Shown here: positions 1-11,300 of the stretch, one piece after another
How positions within the stretch are numbered: the stretch's first letter is position 1
How the letters are laid out: every line of letters starts with the position of its first letter
Source of the DNA: Anaeramoeba flamelloides
Taxonomy: Eukaryota; Metamonada; Anaeramoebidae
Direction: 5' to 3'
DNA length: 64,000 nt
Assembly: GCA_027625915.1 (NCBI GenBank)
Contig: JANTQA010000023.1
Span: 9,114,001 to 9,178,000, forward strand
Translations under genes and position numbers: made by a program
The notes under the pieces: generated by a model
Told to the model about the DNA's origin: nothing
Seen by the model: the letters and a program-made list of their open reading frames with translations, nothing else
Database searches by the model: none

Positions 1-2029
1 TGAATTAATAGATTTTTCCATCTAAAAGTATGGGATACACGATACTGTAATTCTTTCCCTTTAAATTTCATTTATTTTGTGAATTACTTGCCATTTCCAT
101 AAAAAGATATTTTTTTTTGGAAGAAAAAGACAATTCTACTAGAAAAAAGTAATTTGAAGTGCACCAATTATTGTGAAAAAAATCAAAAAAATGATCATTT
201 TTTTAACATAATATTATTTTTTTTTAATCTTATAAGCTATTTCCAATAAAGTGGGGCAAATTTATTTTCAAATATATCTTTTAAACTCAATCTTCAAAAA
301 AGTTTTTAAACATACAAAATCATTAACCACCATTAATAGATTCTTGATAATAATTCAATTTGTTTCTTATTATTGTATTACATAAATAAAAGATATTAAA
401 TTTTCCGATCTCGATTTTATCTGATATTTTTTAGGCGTGAAAATTTATGTTTATTATTTTCTTTTTGATTGAAAAAACCGTTTTTATAACTTGTTTAATC
501 TCAACAAATTTTCAAATAGAATTTAAAACATATAACTACATTTTATTGTTTAAAAAATCATTTGTAACCTTTCCATAAATCCAGTTTTTTATTGAAATTT
601 GTAGTTCATCGTTTTCACCAAAAAAAAGTGCTATTTTTTTTTTCCTTTTTTGGAAATATTTCATCCAACATATTTTCAAATAAACGCCTTAGTCATTGAT
701 TCCAATTGGTATTAATATTAAACTTAATTTGGTAATGTCAATCAATGAAGACTTTCACTAACAAAGATGATTTTTTATGAAATGTAAAAAAAAATGCCCT
801 GCTTTTTTGGAAATATCTTAATATTTTCAGAATTACCCAGTCCTTATATTAATCAAGTTCTTATTCAATAACCCATTTTATAGTTAATAATTTTTTGTTT
901 AACAACAAATTGATCCTTAAAACAATTTTTTTTAAAATTGAACTTAAAACAAACAAAAATACATAAAAAATCATATCAAAGCAATTATTGAATTTTGTTC
1001 TGATTTGATTGGTAAATTTATCTATCCATTTCATCAACGCAAATAACAACTTAAGGTAAATTATCATTTCACAAGCTTTGTTGTATCGTTGGTTGTTATA
1101 AAAATAAAATACTTTGCATACTACCAGCTCTATTGAAATTCTATAGATTGGGTTTCCCAGTAAGATAATTTTCTAAAAGTAATCTGCAATACTAAAGGAG
1201 TAACTTCAATTTTTTGTGGCCTTTTCAATATTAGAACCATACAATCACAAATTAATAATTATTGTTGGAAAAGTCTGTTATCTTCTTTTTGTTTATCTTC
1301 TTTTCTTAAATTTACATTTTAGAGAAATTTCAACACTAAAATTGAATTGTTCTTTTTTTAAAATCGAGCACTTAGATCAAATGGAAATTTATCTTTCTTT
1401 TTGAGAATCTAACTTTGAAGGTAAAATACCATTTTTAAAAAACTCTTCTATTCGATATTTCAACACTGTTTTTCTCAATTTGTTGTTGATTGTTTGTTTA
1501 TCTCTAAATTTAAAATTTTAATTATTATGTCAAAAAAATATTTTATCAAATTATTATTTTATTTTTGTTTGAACTTATAAATAAAGATAAGATTAATAGT
1601 TTGGAATCTTTTATATATGGTTTTATTTCAAAAGAAAAATATTTTTTTTAATCAGGAGATCTGAAACAAAAAGATCTTTAAATTGATTGAGTATTATTTC
1701 AATAAACTTTTTCTTTAAATGCTGTTTTATTTGTGAAAAAACAGATAACTTTTCGTGGAAGCCCCAACTTATTCAACAAATCAAAACACTTGTTGAGAAA
1801 AAAGTATTTATTAACGAAAAAGTATTTATTAGCGAAAAAATTTATTTCATTGAAAAAATAGAGTCATTTTCAAACAAGTAACAATCTCCGCAAATTTGTC
1901 ACACTTTGATGGAAAACTCGATTATTCCTTTCAACGAGTTGTGAGAAACAAATTAAAGAAATATGGCAATTTAAAAGAAAAGAGAGTGAAAAAAAAAAAT
2001 AAAAAATATAAAAAAAAAAAAATGATTAC
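1..2029. other. Spacer without a convincing gene
   Basis: Very A+T-rich sequence with only short open frames of skewed composition. It holds one copy of a 600-base dispersed repeat (listed separately) and a short tandem duplication near 1803-1850, in which a unit reading roughly TTTATTAACGAAAAAGTA recurs. The 3' end of the neighbouring minus-strand PH-like gene probably lies somewhere in 1.2-2.0 kb, but I could not place a final exon. Confidence 0.5.
229..835 (+). repeat. Dispersed repeat family E, copy 1
   Basis: About 600 bases that match 37906-38521 in the same orientation along their whole length, with many substitutions and small indels. Shared landmarks in order are AGTGGGGCAAATTT, TTCTTGATAATAATTCAATT, a TCTGATATTTTTTA block and an AAATGCCC block followed by TGGAAATA or CGGAAATA. 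On the minus strand both copies keep a protein-like ICPT-x-LE-x-A segment, so the family may descend from a gene or transposon coding segment. No terminal repeats were recognised. Confidence 0.7.
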
Positions 2030-4477
2030 TTTTGTTTTCATACATAATCCATATGAAGTAATTGCATTAGTTGTAACGAAACGAATTTCATGCTGTGAAA
2101 TTTTCACAAAGGAATTCTGATTTAAGTTTTTTTTTGATCCTTTTTTAAGTGTGCATTTGATAAATCCTTTTTGTAGATATTGTTTAATTATTGACTGTTT
2201 TCCAAATTTTTTCTTAAAATCGATTAGATCTTTTTCTTGTGATTTTAAAGATTCTAATTCCCTTTGTTTGTCTTCTTTTAATTGTTTTTCATACAATTGC
2301 TTCAAAATTTTCTTTTGTTCTTCTTTTTTTTGAATTTTTTTTAAATTTTTTGAAGTCAAAAAATTTTGTTGTGCCGATTGATATAATTTCAATATAATAT
2401 TAAAATCTTTTTCAAAATTTTTTCGATCCCTTGAATTTTCAAAAAAAAGTACCAAAGTTTGGTTAATATTAATTTGAATGACAGTATTATTTTTTATTGG
2501 TGAAAGTAGCTATTAAATTAGAGAAATAAAAGAAAAATATCATCAAAAAAGTAAATAAAACTTTTTTAAATTATATAAAGCCATTTTAAAAAAAGTAATT
2601 TCTTTTTTTTTTTTTTTAATGATCTTGACGGAATTAAAACTTTTTTCAAGTTTTATATTTTTATAAAGTGTGATTTTTTTTTTAAAAAAAGTGCTTTCCT
2701 TCTGACACCAATTCCTAGACCACATTTTAAAGGTCGACCCCTCACTTTATTAAAACAGAAAACTTTTAAAAAGTGTTTAATTCTGAAAAAGATCTTGTCT
2801 TTTTTAAAAATAGAAAACTTGACAAAAAATTTTTTCGAAAAGTTCTCGCATTTTTGAAACAACTGTAATCAAAATTAATCGTTTTTTTTTTTTGAAATTA
2901 ATAATTCGAATTTGAACCTATTCTTCGTTATTCAATTTTTTTTATAAAGTTTTTATTTATAAATCAATAAATTTCAGAAATTTCTTTATTAATTTCATAT
3001 AAAAGATGAAAAAAACTACACTGATCAAATTTAGAACAACATACCTTTGTTTTGTTTCCAAATGAAAAAGTTGCCGAAAATTGAAAATTTCTAAGGATAT
3101 GAATTAAATTCTTTTTCACTTTTAACAATCCCAAAGATCGTTGTGCTTTTTTATTATTCCCTATAACAACACTATATTTTATATTAATATACCCAAGTTT
3201 TTTGAATTTTTCAAGATTTTGAAGTCTGTTCTTTTTTATTTGGCTTGTGGTTAATGGTTTTGTCTTTTTCTTTTTAATGATTTTTTTTGGTTTTTTTTTT
3301 TTGGGTTGCGTTTTCTTTTTACTTTTGTTTCGCAATTGTGGTACACCTGAATTCTTTTGCTCTTGTTCCTTTTTTGTTTCAATTTTTAATTTATTATTGT
3401 TTTCTTTTTGTTTTTTTTTCCTTTTTTTAGCAACTGTTTCTGTTTTATTTTCCTTTTTTACTTTTTCTTTTTGGTTTTCTTTTTTTTTTCCTTTTTCTTG
3501 GTTTGGTAGGATTTTTTTTTGGTTTTTTTTTCCTTTTTTTGTAACTGTTTGTTTTTTATTTTCCTTTTTTACTTTTTCTTTTTCTTTTTGATCTTGTTCG
3601 TTTTTACTTACAATTTTCGTTTCTTCGTCTTTTCCTTTTTCTTTTTTTTTTTCTTTTTCTTTTCCTTTTTCTTTTTGATCTTGTTCGTTTTTACTTTCAA
3701 TTTTAGTTTCAATTTCTTTTTCATTCTCCTTTTTTTCTTTTCCATTTCCTTTTCCTTTTTCTTTTTGATCTTGTGTGTTTTTACTTTCAGTTTTTGTTTC
3801 TTTTTCTTTTTCTTTTTCTTTTTCTTTTTCTTTTTCTTTTTCTTTTGGATCTTGTGTGTTTTTACTTTCTGTTTTTGTTTCAATTTCTTTTTCATTTCCT
3901 TGAGAATCTTCTTGTGTTTTTTCTTCTTTTTCGGTTTCATTATTACTTTCCTTTTTTTCTTTTTCTTTGACTTCTTTTGGTTTTTCAACCTGGTTTTCAT
4001 TTTCCCCATCTTTAATTTGTTTCTCTTTTTCATCACTGTCATTTATATTTTGACTTGACTTGGTAGTGGTTGATTCAATTGAATTTTTCAAGGAATTAAA
4101 ATCCTCTTTATTTGAAAATTTAAATTTAATGAGATTTTTAAGATCAAAATTAACTTCGATCACAAACTCGTCAGTGGCGTTTAACTAAAGTTGTATTAAT
4201 TTTAAAAGGTTCATTAAGGAAAGAAATTTTTTTATTAATTTAATAAAGACATCAAAACTTGAAATAAAAGAATTTTCAAGATTCCAAACCAAGAAGAAAA
4301 AAAAAATAAGAAAAGATAAAAAAGAGTAAGGGGTACCTTTGTTTGGTTTGTCAAAAGAAAAGTTTCAGAATTTTTTGGGTTAGTTTCTAAAATTAGAGAC
4401 GATCCTTTAATCATGACAAAACATTCAAGATCAGGTATCTTGTTAAGATCTTTGCTAAATAACGCCTTAATTTTCAT
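2030..4477 (-). CDS. PH-like-repeat protein with Lys/Glu-rich linker (3' end not resolved)
   Basis: Unrecognised protein, modelled as exon 1 4477-4337, exon 2 4184-3045 and exon 3 2509-2030, all joined in phase 0 with donors GTACCC and GTATGT; a further GTAATC donor ends exon 3. At least 587 residues. Exon 1 plus the start of exon 2 gives a compact beta-rich module (about residues 1-85) resembling a PH/GRAM-type fold. A roughly 250-residue linker dominated by KEKEKE and similar runs follows. A second module spans the exon 2/3 junction, and a third begins at the end of exon 3. Each module is cut by a phase-0 intron right after a TK or KTK at the same place. The ATG at 4477-4475 is directly preceded by AG, so an upstream exon is possible. 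The PH assignment is a fold guess; the coding status of the three exons is well supported. Confidence 0.65.
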
Positions 4478-6210
4478 CTATTTTCAATATTAAAATAAAG
4501 TAAAAGGAAGAAATGAAATTCTTAAGTTATTAATAGGACATGTTGTAATTAAAGATCCAGTTACCATTATAAAAATTTCCAAAAGAATACAGAAATAGGC
4601 TTAAAAATTGAAAAAATGAGTTGATAAAAAGATTAAAATAGTAATTTCGTTGGTGGTGTATAAAATTGGGCTGTAAAAAAGATGAAATAAAAACTTACTT
4701 TGGAACAAAAACGCTTTGTGTTCTCAACTCTTAATATTGATGACTTTTTTTTTTTTCTTTCGGTTGGGAAATCTTGAACAATTTTTTATTTTTCAAATTT
4801 ATTGTTTTTTGGTGAAGGGTTGTACTGTTATTGTTTTCTGAAATCAAGAGTATCAAAAAGGTTTACCAATAAAAAATTCTGTTGTTGTTCCAATAACCAA
4901 ATAAGACTTGGTAAACTGTATTTTAAATAAAAAGATGTGTTTCATTTTTTCAGAAGGAAAAAGACAAATTAAATGATCAAATATACCTACAATAAACTGT
5001 AAGTAGTCTTTTAATTGTTTTCTTAAAGTTGTACAGCAATGTAAATAACCCATGTTGACAACCTCTCAACTCATTTCAAGAATTTAACGGGTGTTTTTTT
5101 TTAAGACTTGAAGTTTTTGGAGATTAGAATACCTATTGTATTCTTGACTCGTATTTAAATCGACTTTAAAGGAGAGATCTTGAATAAGGTAAAAGTTAAA
5201 AAAATATGAAAAACTTTTGTTTTTAAAATTTTTGACATATTTTCAATAATTTCTGACTTGTCATGATTTTTTTTTATAAAAAATTCAAAAAATGATATTA
5301 ATTTCATTTTTTTAGTAAAAAAATCACACTTTAATCTTTTAGTAACTTTATAATCCTTTTTCAAAATTTATTTCAAGAACCCGGTTTCTTGTTTATATTC
5401 TGTTACCACTCCATTAATTTGAATCTTTTATCTTTTACGGTTAATTCATATTTTTTACAATAGTTAAATTTTTGTAGTGAGTTAAATGAAAAAACATAGG
5501 TTATTTATCCCAATGTAAAATTAAAAAAGAAATTCTTTAAGAGGATCATAAATTCAAAAATTTATCAAAAAATACAGTAGATTTTTGAGATAATTTTGTT
5601 ATCACTCGAAAAAAAACAATTTCAAATTAATTGACAAAATTACAAAATTTTTTATACAAATTTCCTTCAAAATATCACTATTTTTAACTCAAAAATTGGT
5701 TTGGCTGTTGTTATTCCTTTGGATAGGGAATTTATGTCCCCTTTATACGAAAATAAAAACAAATTTTATTAGAAATCGGGTTTTTGTATTCTTGTTACAA
5801 GTATTTTAAAAGATTGCAAAGGCGTTATGAATGTTAAAGTGTTTTTTTCAATTATTATAATCTACAAAAAAAAAAATAATTTTAGACGTAAAGTTCATAA
5901 AGAAAGTCCAAAATCAAAGAAAGCAATTCTTTTTTGTTTTTTTTTTTGTGTTCTTTTACTCCTTCCTTTTTTTATTTTTTATTCATCCCGTTTTTATAAG
6001 GATTTTTGTTTTTTCTCTTTATTACGTTAAATAATTGGAAGTTAATATAATTATATTATTTGATTTATTAATGGTCATTCATAGTATCCTGTTATTAAAG
6101 TTTTTTTTTTGAAATATTTTAATTTAAGACCAAATGAAATGTTAAATTATTTAATTATTGTGACGTTGAATTGTATCGGATATTTTCCTAACCAAATGGC
6201 GAAGATTATA

Positions 6211-6329
6211 CAGTAAGTTTCACTTTTAAAGCACAAAACTATCAACGAAATTTAAGGCAAAAAAAAAATCCCAAATTAAGGCACAAAATTTGGAATTTTA
6301 TTTTTTACAATTTATTTTTACTAGAATAT
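6211..6329 (+). mobile_element. Tc1/mariner-type MITE family D, truncated copy
   Basis: Begins TA-CAGTAAGTTTCACTTTTAA and carries the AAGGCACAAAA-type subrepeats of the full copy at 44979-45177, matching it through the central ACAATTTATTTTTACTAGAAT block. The second inverted arm is absent, so this is a one-armed remnant. Confidence 0.7.
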
Positions 6330-7007
6330 GTTTTTTTTTTAATTCTTTACTCGTAACGATATGAAAAGAAGTATTTTTATGATATTTTTTAAATATTTCC
6401 CTTTCACAAAATCTATTGTAAAATTTACAACCGAAGGAAATTGATATATTTGTATTTATTGAATAGAAAATAATTATTAATTTCACTTAATTTTTGATTG
6501 TTATTTTTTATAATGAGGCTTCCAATAAAAAATTTTAAACTAAATAACATTATAAGAAAAGGCAATCATATAAAAAGATTATTTATACCAAATTACAAAT
6601 AAAACATTAGTTTTGGGTCTTTTTCTATTTTTTACTTTTTGAGATTTTTAAATAGAAAATTTATATTTTAAATAATCCAAATTTTTATTATCTTATTTTA
6701 TAATAAATGATATTTGTGTTAAAAAATTATAATTTCATCATTTTTTGAAGTATTATACCTTTTTTTTAAATTTAAAAAATAAAATTTCCTTTTTTTTTTT
6801 AATTTTTTTTTTTTTTTACTTTTCTTTCTCTTTTTCTGTCTTTGTTGAAAAATAAAATTCTTTATTTACATTTTTCAACAAAATGTATAATATAAACCAC
6901 AATCTTACCTAGTTTATATCTTTATGAAAAAAACTCTTAATATAAGTTTACCGTTTCAGAAAGCGCCGTCAAGTATCATATTTCCTAAGAGTGTCCTGTA
7001 TAGCCAG

Positions 7008-7246
7008 TTTTTTTTTTAATTTGAGAAATAAAAAGAAAATTGAATAAATTTTCTTTTCCCTACTTAAATTAAAAAAAAAAAACATAACGAAGTTTTTCAT
7101 GAATTCAAAAGAATAGAAAAAAAATCATAAAGATTTCACTCAATTCTCTGAAATACTGGAAAAGCTAACAGCTTTTTTTTTTTAATTTGAGGAAAAAATC
7201 GAAAATTGAATAAGTTTCAGTTTATTTCTCAAATTAAAAAAAAATT
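7008..7246. repeat. Pair of A/T-rich foldback hairpins
   Basis: Two palindromic units, 7008-7082 and 7172-7246, each start with a T run and AATTTGAG and end with the complementary motif and an A run. They share the middle GAAAATTGAATAA. A related hairpin built on CTTTAGAAATAAA lies at about 20130-20190 inside another foldback element, which suggests a mobile or amplification-prone family. Confidence 0.55.
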
Positions 7247-7646
7247 AAACACAAACAAGAGGATAATAATAACCCCTACCTTAAATAATAATAAAAAAAA
7301 AAGATTTAGTTTCAAAAATTGAATTTTGTTGTGTTAAAAGTTTTGAATTGTAGTTTACTTATAATTTAACATTTTATTCTTTATAATGTGAGTTAAATTC
7401 TATTGTAAAAAATAAATTACAAACCACTTCTCAATAAAAAAAAAAAATCAAAATGTCAATTTTAACAAATCAAGTCGAATTTTCAAATGATCTAAAATAA
7501 TTGATAAAGTTAAAGATTTTTTGTTAAAATTTAAAAGTGAAAATTCAACAAAAAAAAAAAAAAAAAAAAAATTTAAATTAATTTTATTCATTTTTGTTTT
7601 ATCAATTTGTCCAATTAAAAAAAGAGTAATTAAAAAAAAAAAAGAA

Positions 7647-8298
7647 TTAATTTTTTTTTCTTTTATATTTTTTTTCTAGTATGGTTTTTGTATCTATGAT
7701 AAATCTGGGTAAAAGAAATGAATGTTGAAGATATTGAATTTTATTTTTATCAATATTTTTTAACCATCTCAATTTTTTTTCATCTAAATATTTCTCTAAC
7801 CATTCTAAAATTTTTTGAGAATTTTCGCCAAAATCTTGGAAAAATTCCTGAAATACTTTAGGTAACAATAATTTATTTTTTTTGTATTTAATTGATTTGT
7901 TTAATTGGATTTTTGTTACGGCTTCTAAGGCTTGAGAAATTTTATTTTGATAATATACCTGGATTATGGAAATTTCTGAAACTAAGGAAATGATACCAAA
8001 ATGAATTTTTGGTTCAAAATTTGTTAAAACTAATTTATTTCTTGGATCATTTGCTTCAAAATATGGATTATTATTTTTTTGATCTTTGTTACATCTTAGA
8101 ATCCCATGTAAAATATCATATAAAGAAAATTCCATGCCCCCAACAATATATTTGGTTTCTTTAAAGAAAACCTGTAATTCATTTCTTCTTTTTGGCAAAC
8201 CATTAACAATTATCGAATGTAATAACAATACATTATATAAATTTAGCCAAAATGCCAATGAAGTTTTGGTTGATAAAAGAGAAAAATTTATCTAAATA

Positions 8299-8332
<34 letters not shown>

Positions 8333-11300
8333 GTGTGTATTTTTGTATGTTTGTTTGTTTGTTTGTTTGTAAATAGAAGTTAAAATAAATAATTAATCAA
8401 ATTGTCAACACAATTTACCAAAAAAAAAAAAAAAAATAACTACAAACTTTTTGTAATTCTGTTGTTGCTGCAACAAATCGATAAAAAGGGACCGACTGTT
8501 TAATATCATTTAATAATATTTGTCTAGAGCTTATGGAAAAATGTACATTTAATAAAGAAATCATAATTTCCATTAATTCTTCAATAACTATTGTGGGGAG
8601 ACGGGCTTGTGGTATAAATTTAAATTCATCATTAAGAGAATCCACATTACGATCAGTTCGAACAATTTTTACTTTTTTAGGTTTGTTTGTGTTAACGTCA
8701 ATTGGTACTCGTGTTTGAAATGCCTCTTTTAATTCCAAATAATGTTGTGATTCCTTAAATAATTGAAACGAATTTTTTTCTAAATAAATTATCATAATTT
8801 CTTGAATATGATCAAACATTTTGATTGTACATTTTAATTCTGATAATTTATTTTTTATTTCATTTTGAATTTTTGGTAAATTAATTTTAAATATTGCCCC
8901 AACATCAAGATACTTGTTATACAAATGAGTAGCAAAATAATTTATTGTCTATACAAATTAACATTAATTAAAATAAAAAATTATTTTTTGTTATAAAAAG
9001 TTATTAGTTAATTTAGAAAAAGTAAGTGTATATCTTGTAAAATAATTCTTTTGGAAAAAAAACAAAAAACCTAAATAATAATAATTAAAGAATTTTTAAT
9101 TTTAATAGTTGAGAATTATTTAATCAACAAAATTAAAAAATACCCCAAAATATGTTTTCTAAAGGATTTATTTTTATAAAATACTAAACTTAATTTCAAA
9201 AATTGTGACCCACCCAAAATCATAAAAAGAAAAAAAATATATATTCTTTGGTATTCAAAAAAAAACTAATGATTAAATCTGATTAATATTTTACTTTTTA
9301 AATTATTCTAAACATCTAAAAACCTGGTATTTTCAAAAATTAAAAAAAAATAAAATCAAAAACCTAAAAAAAGTTAATCAAAATCTTTGAAATGGGCATT
9401 ACGGATTTTTTATTACTGGAACTTTCACTGAAAAAAATGTTGAACTAGAAGATTTTTTGCTGATCAATTGATTATCTGAATTTTAAAAGATATGACAGAG
9501 TCTCAATTTTCTTAGTGATTATTTATCTTTTGGAAGATCCTTTTTTTTTTTTTCACATGATTCTTTCAAAATAAAAAAAAGAAAAATAAAAAAAATTAAA
9601 ACAAAAATTTGAAAACGAAAACAAAAAAAAAAGAAAAAGATTGAAAAAAAGCTCACGAAAAAAAGTATTAGAAAAACTAAAATAAGAAAAATATATAAAA
9701 AAAAATAATTTGAGGAAATTAGAAAAATTGATTTGAAGAAATTAGAAAAAATGATTCTGATCTAAAAATTGATATTTTTTTTGATAAGGATATGGAATCT
9801 TGGGATGGATGGACGCTGTAAAGGGAATAAAAAATAATTATAAGAATTGATAAACTTATTCAGGATAAGATCTTATACAAAGTGATCTTATTTTGGTTAG
9901 ATTTTAATGAAACTGGACTTAATTGGAGTAACTGAAGCAAATGAAATCAAACTGAAGTTACTCAAGTGAAATAAAACCAACTGAAGCGAATAGGTGCCTT
10001 ATTAAGCAATTTGAAACCGACTGAGGTGAGGTGAAATCAACTTTCCGTACAATTTGTCGAATCAGTACTTGGATTGTGTGAAATCTGCCCAGTCGGTTTC
10101 TTGGACTGGGGTTTTGATATAAAAAGATTTTTAAAGCTTTCAAAAAAATAAAAAATGCAAAAAATTAAAAAGAAAATTTCGAAAACGAAATACTTATTCT
10201 TCAAACTAAACACTACTTTAGAGATGTTCCCTATCTATAAAGTCCCAACTTAAAACTTGATAAAGTAACCTATTTCATTTGATCTATATTTGCTTAAATA
10301 TTTAAACCTCTTTATTAAAACAAATTATGGTTGCGATCATGTTTTTTTTCTACATAAAAGGAAACAACCACCAGCCCATTCAATACTTGTGGTTCAAAAA
10401 ATTGTTTTCAATAAAGTTTTTTACTTTTTTTTCTTTATTTTTTTTACCCTCTTCTTGTTACTTTTTTTTCTTTTTATTTTTCTTGTCTTTGTTTTAAAAA
10501 TAATTTTTTTTCTTTTTATGTTTTAAACAAAAGATTTTTTATATCAGCTATCATCTTGCCTACATTAATAGCTAGAATAAAAGAATCCAAATAAATTTAG
10601 CGTTTCAGATAAGCAAGATGTAATTTTGTTGAATTACCTCTCTCCAATAATAATAATAATAATAATAATAAACATTAAATTTTTTTTATTTAATGATTTA
10701 TTTTTTAATACTAAAATGGTTTTAGAATTTTTTTCGTTTTTAATTACAATATTGTACACAAAAACAAAAAAAAAATTTATTCTAAATTACAATTAAAAGA
10801 ATGAAAAATGTTTTTCTTTTGGGAAAAAAGATGATTGAATTTAAATTTCAAAAATTAAAACAAAAAATATTTTTTTGGTTCTGTGGTACGAACAATTAAT
10901 TTGAGTGTTTCGTAAAATTAGGAATTTTTAAATTTCAAGTTTTAAAAAAAAAAATAATAATAAAAAAAAATTCTTACTTTTGGTTGATTAGTTGAACTCT
11001 TAAATTTCTGTATATCTAAAAAAAATAATAAATATTCAAGATTTCCATTAGTTGATAAAAAATCGCGGAAATATTCTACTGCTATTGGTAATTTTAAAAG
11101 TAATTCAACTGAGTTTATCTCAATTCCAGATTTTTTCTTACTTTTTTTCAGTTTTTGTTTTTTTATTTCAATTTTTACAGGCTCTTTTTTGTTTTCTTTT
11201 ACAATTTCTCTTTGGTTTTCTTTTACGATTTCTATTTGGTTTTCTTTTACGATTTCTTTTTGGTCTTCTTTTACGATTTCTTTTTTGGTATTTTTTTTTG

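Larger units (their letters stand above)
4478..7646. other. Spacer with a weak small-gene candidate
   Basis: About 3.2 kb between the PH-like gene and the RGS-DUF547 gene. A 66-codon minus-strand frame at 4853-5053 starting MGYLHCCTTLRKQLKDYLQF has a less biased composition than its surroundings and could be an exon. The only way I found to extend it needs a 29-base intron, far shorter than the other introns here, so I do not call it a gene. The rest is A/T-rich with the mariner-like fragment and two hairpins listed separately. Confidence 0.4.

Noticed and set aside
3247-4058. Long Phe-rich open frames on the plus strand and a Lys-rich frame on the minus strand in another phase
   Set aside because: They are the other frames of the KE-hexamer linker of the PH-like gene; their open state follows from the repeat.
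4738-5053. Two-exon minus-strand gene joining 4853-5053 to a frame ending near 4735
   Set aside because: Requires a 29-base intron, out of line with all other introns here (68 bases or more); kept only as a note.
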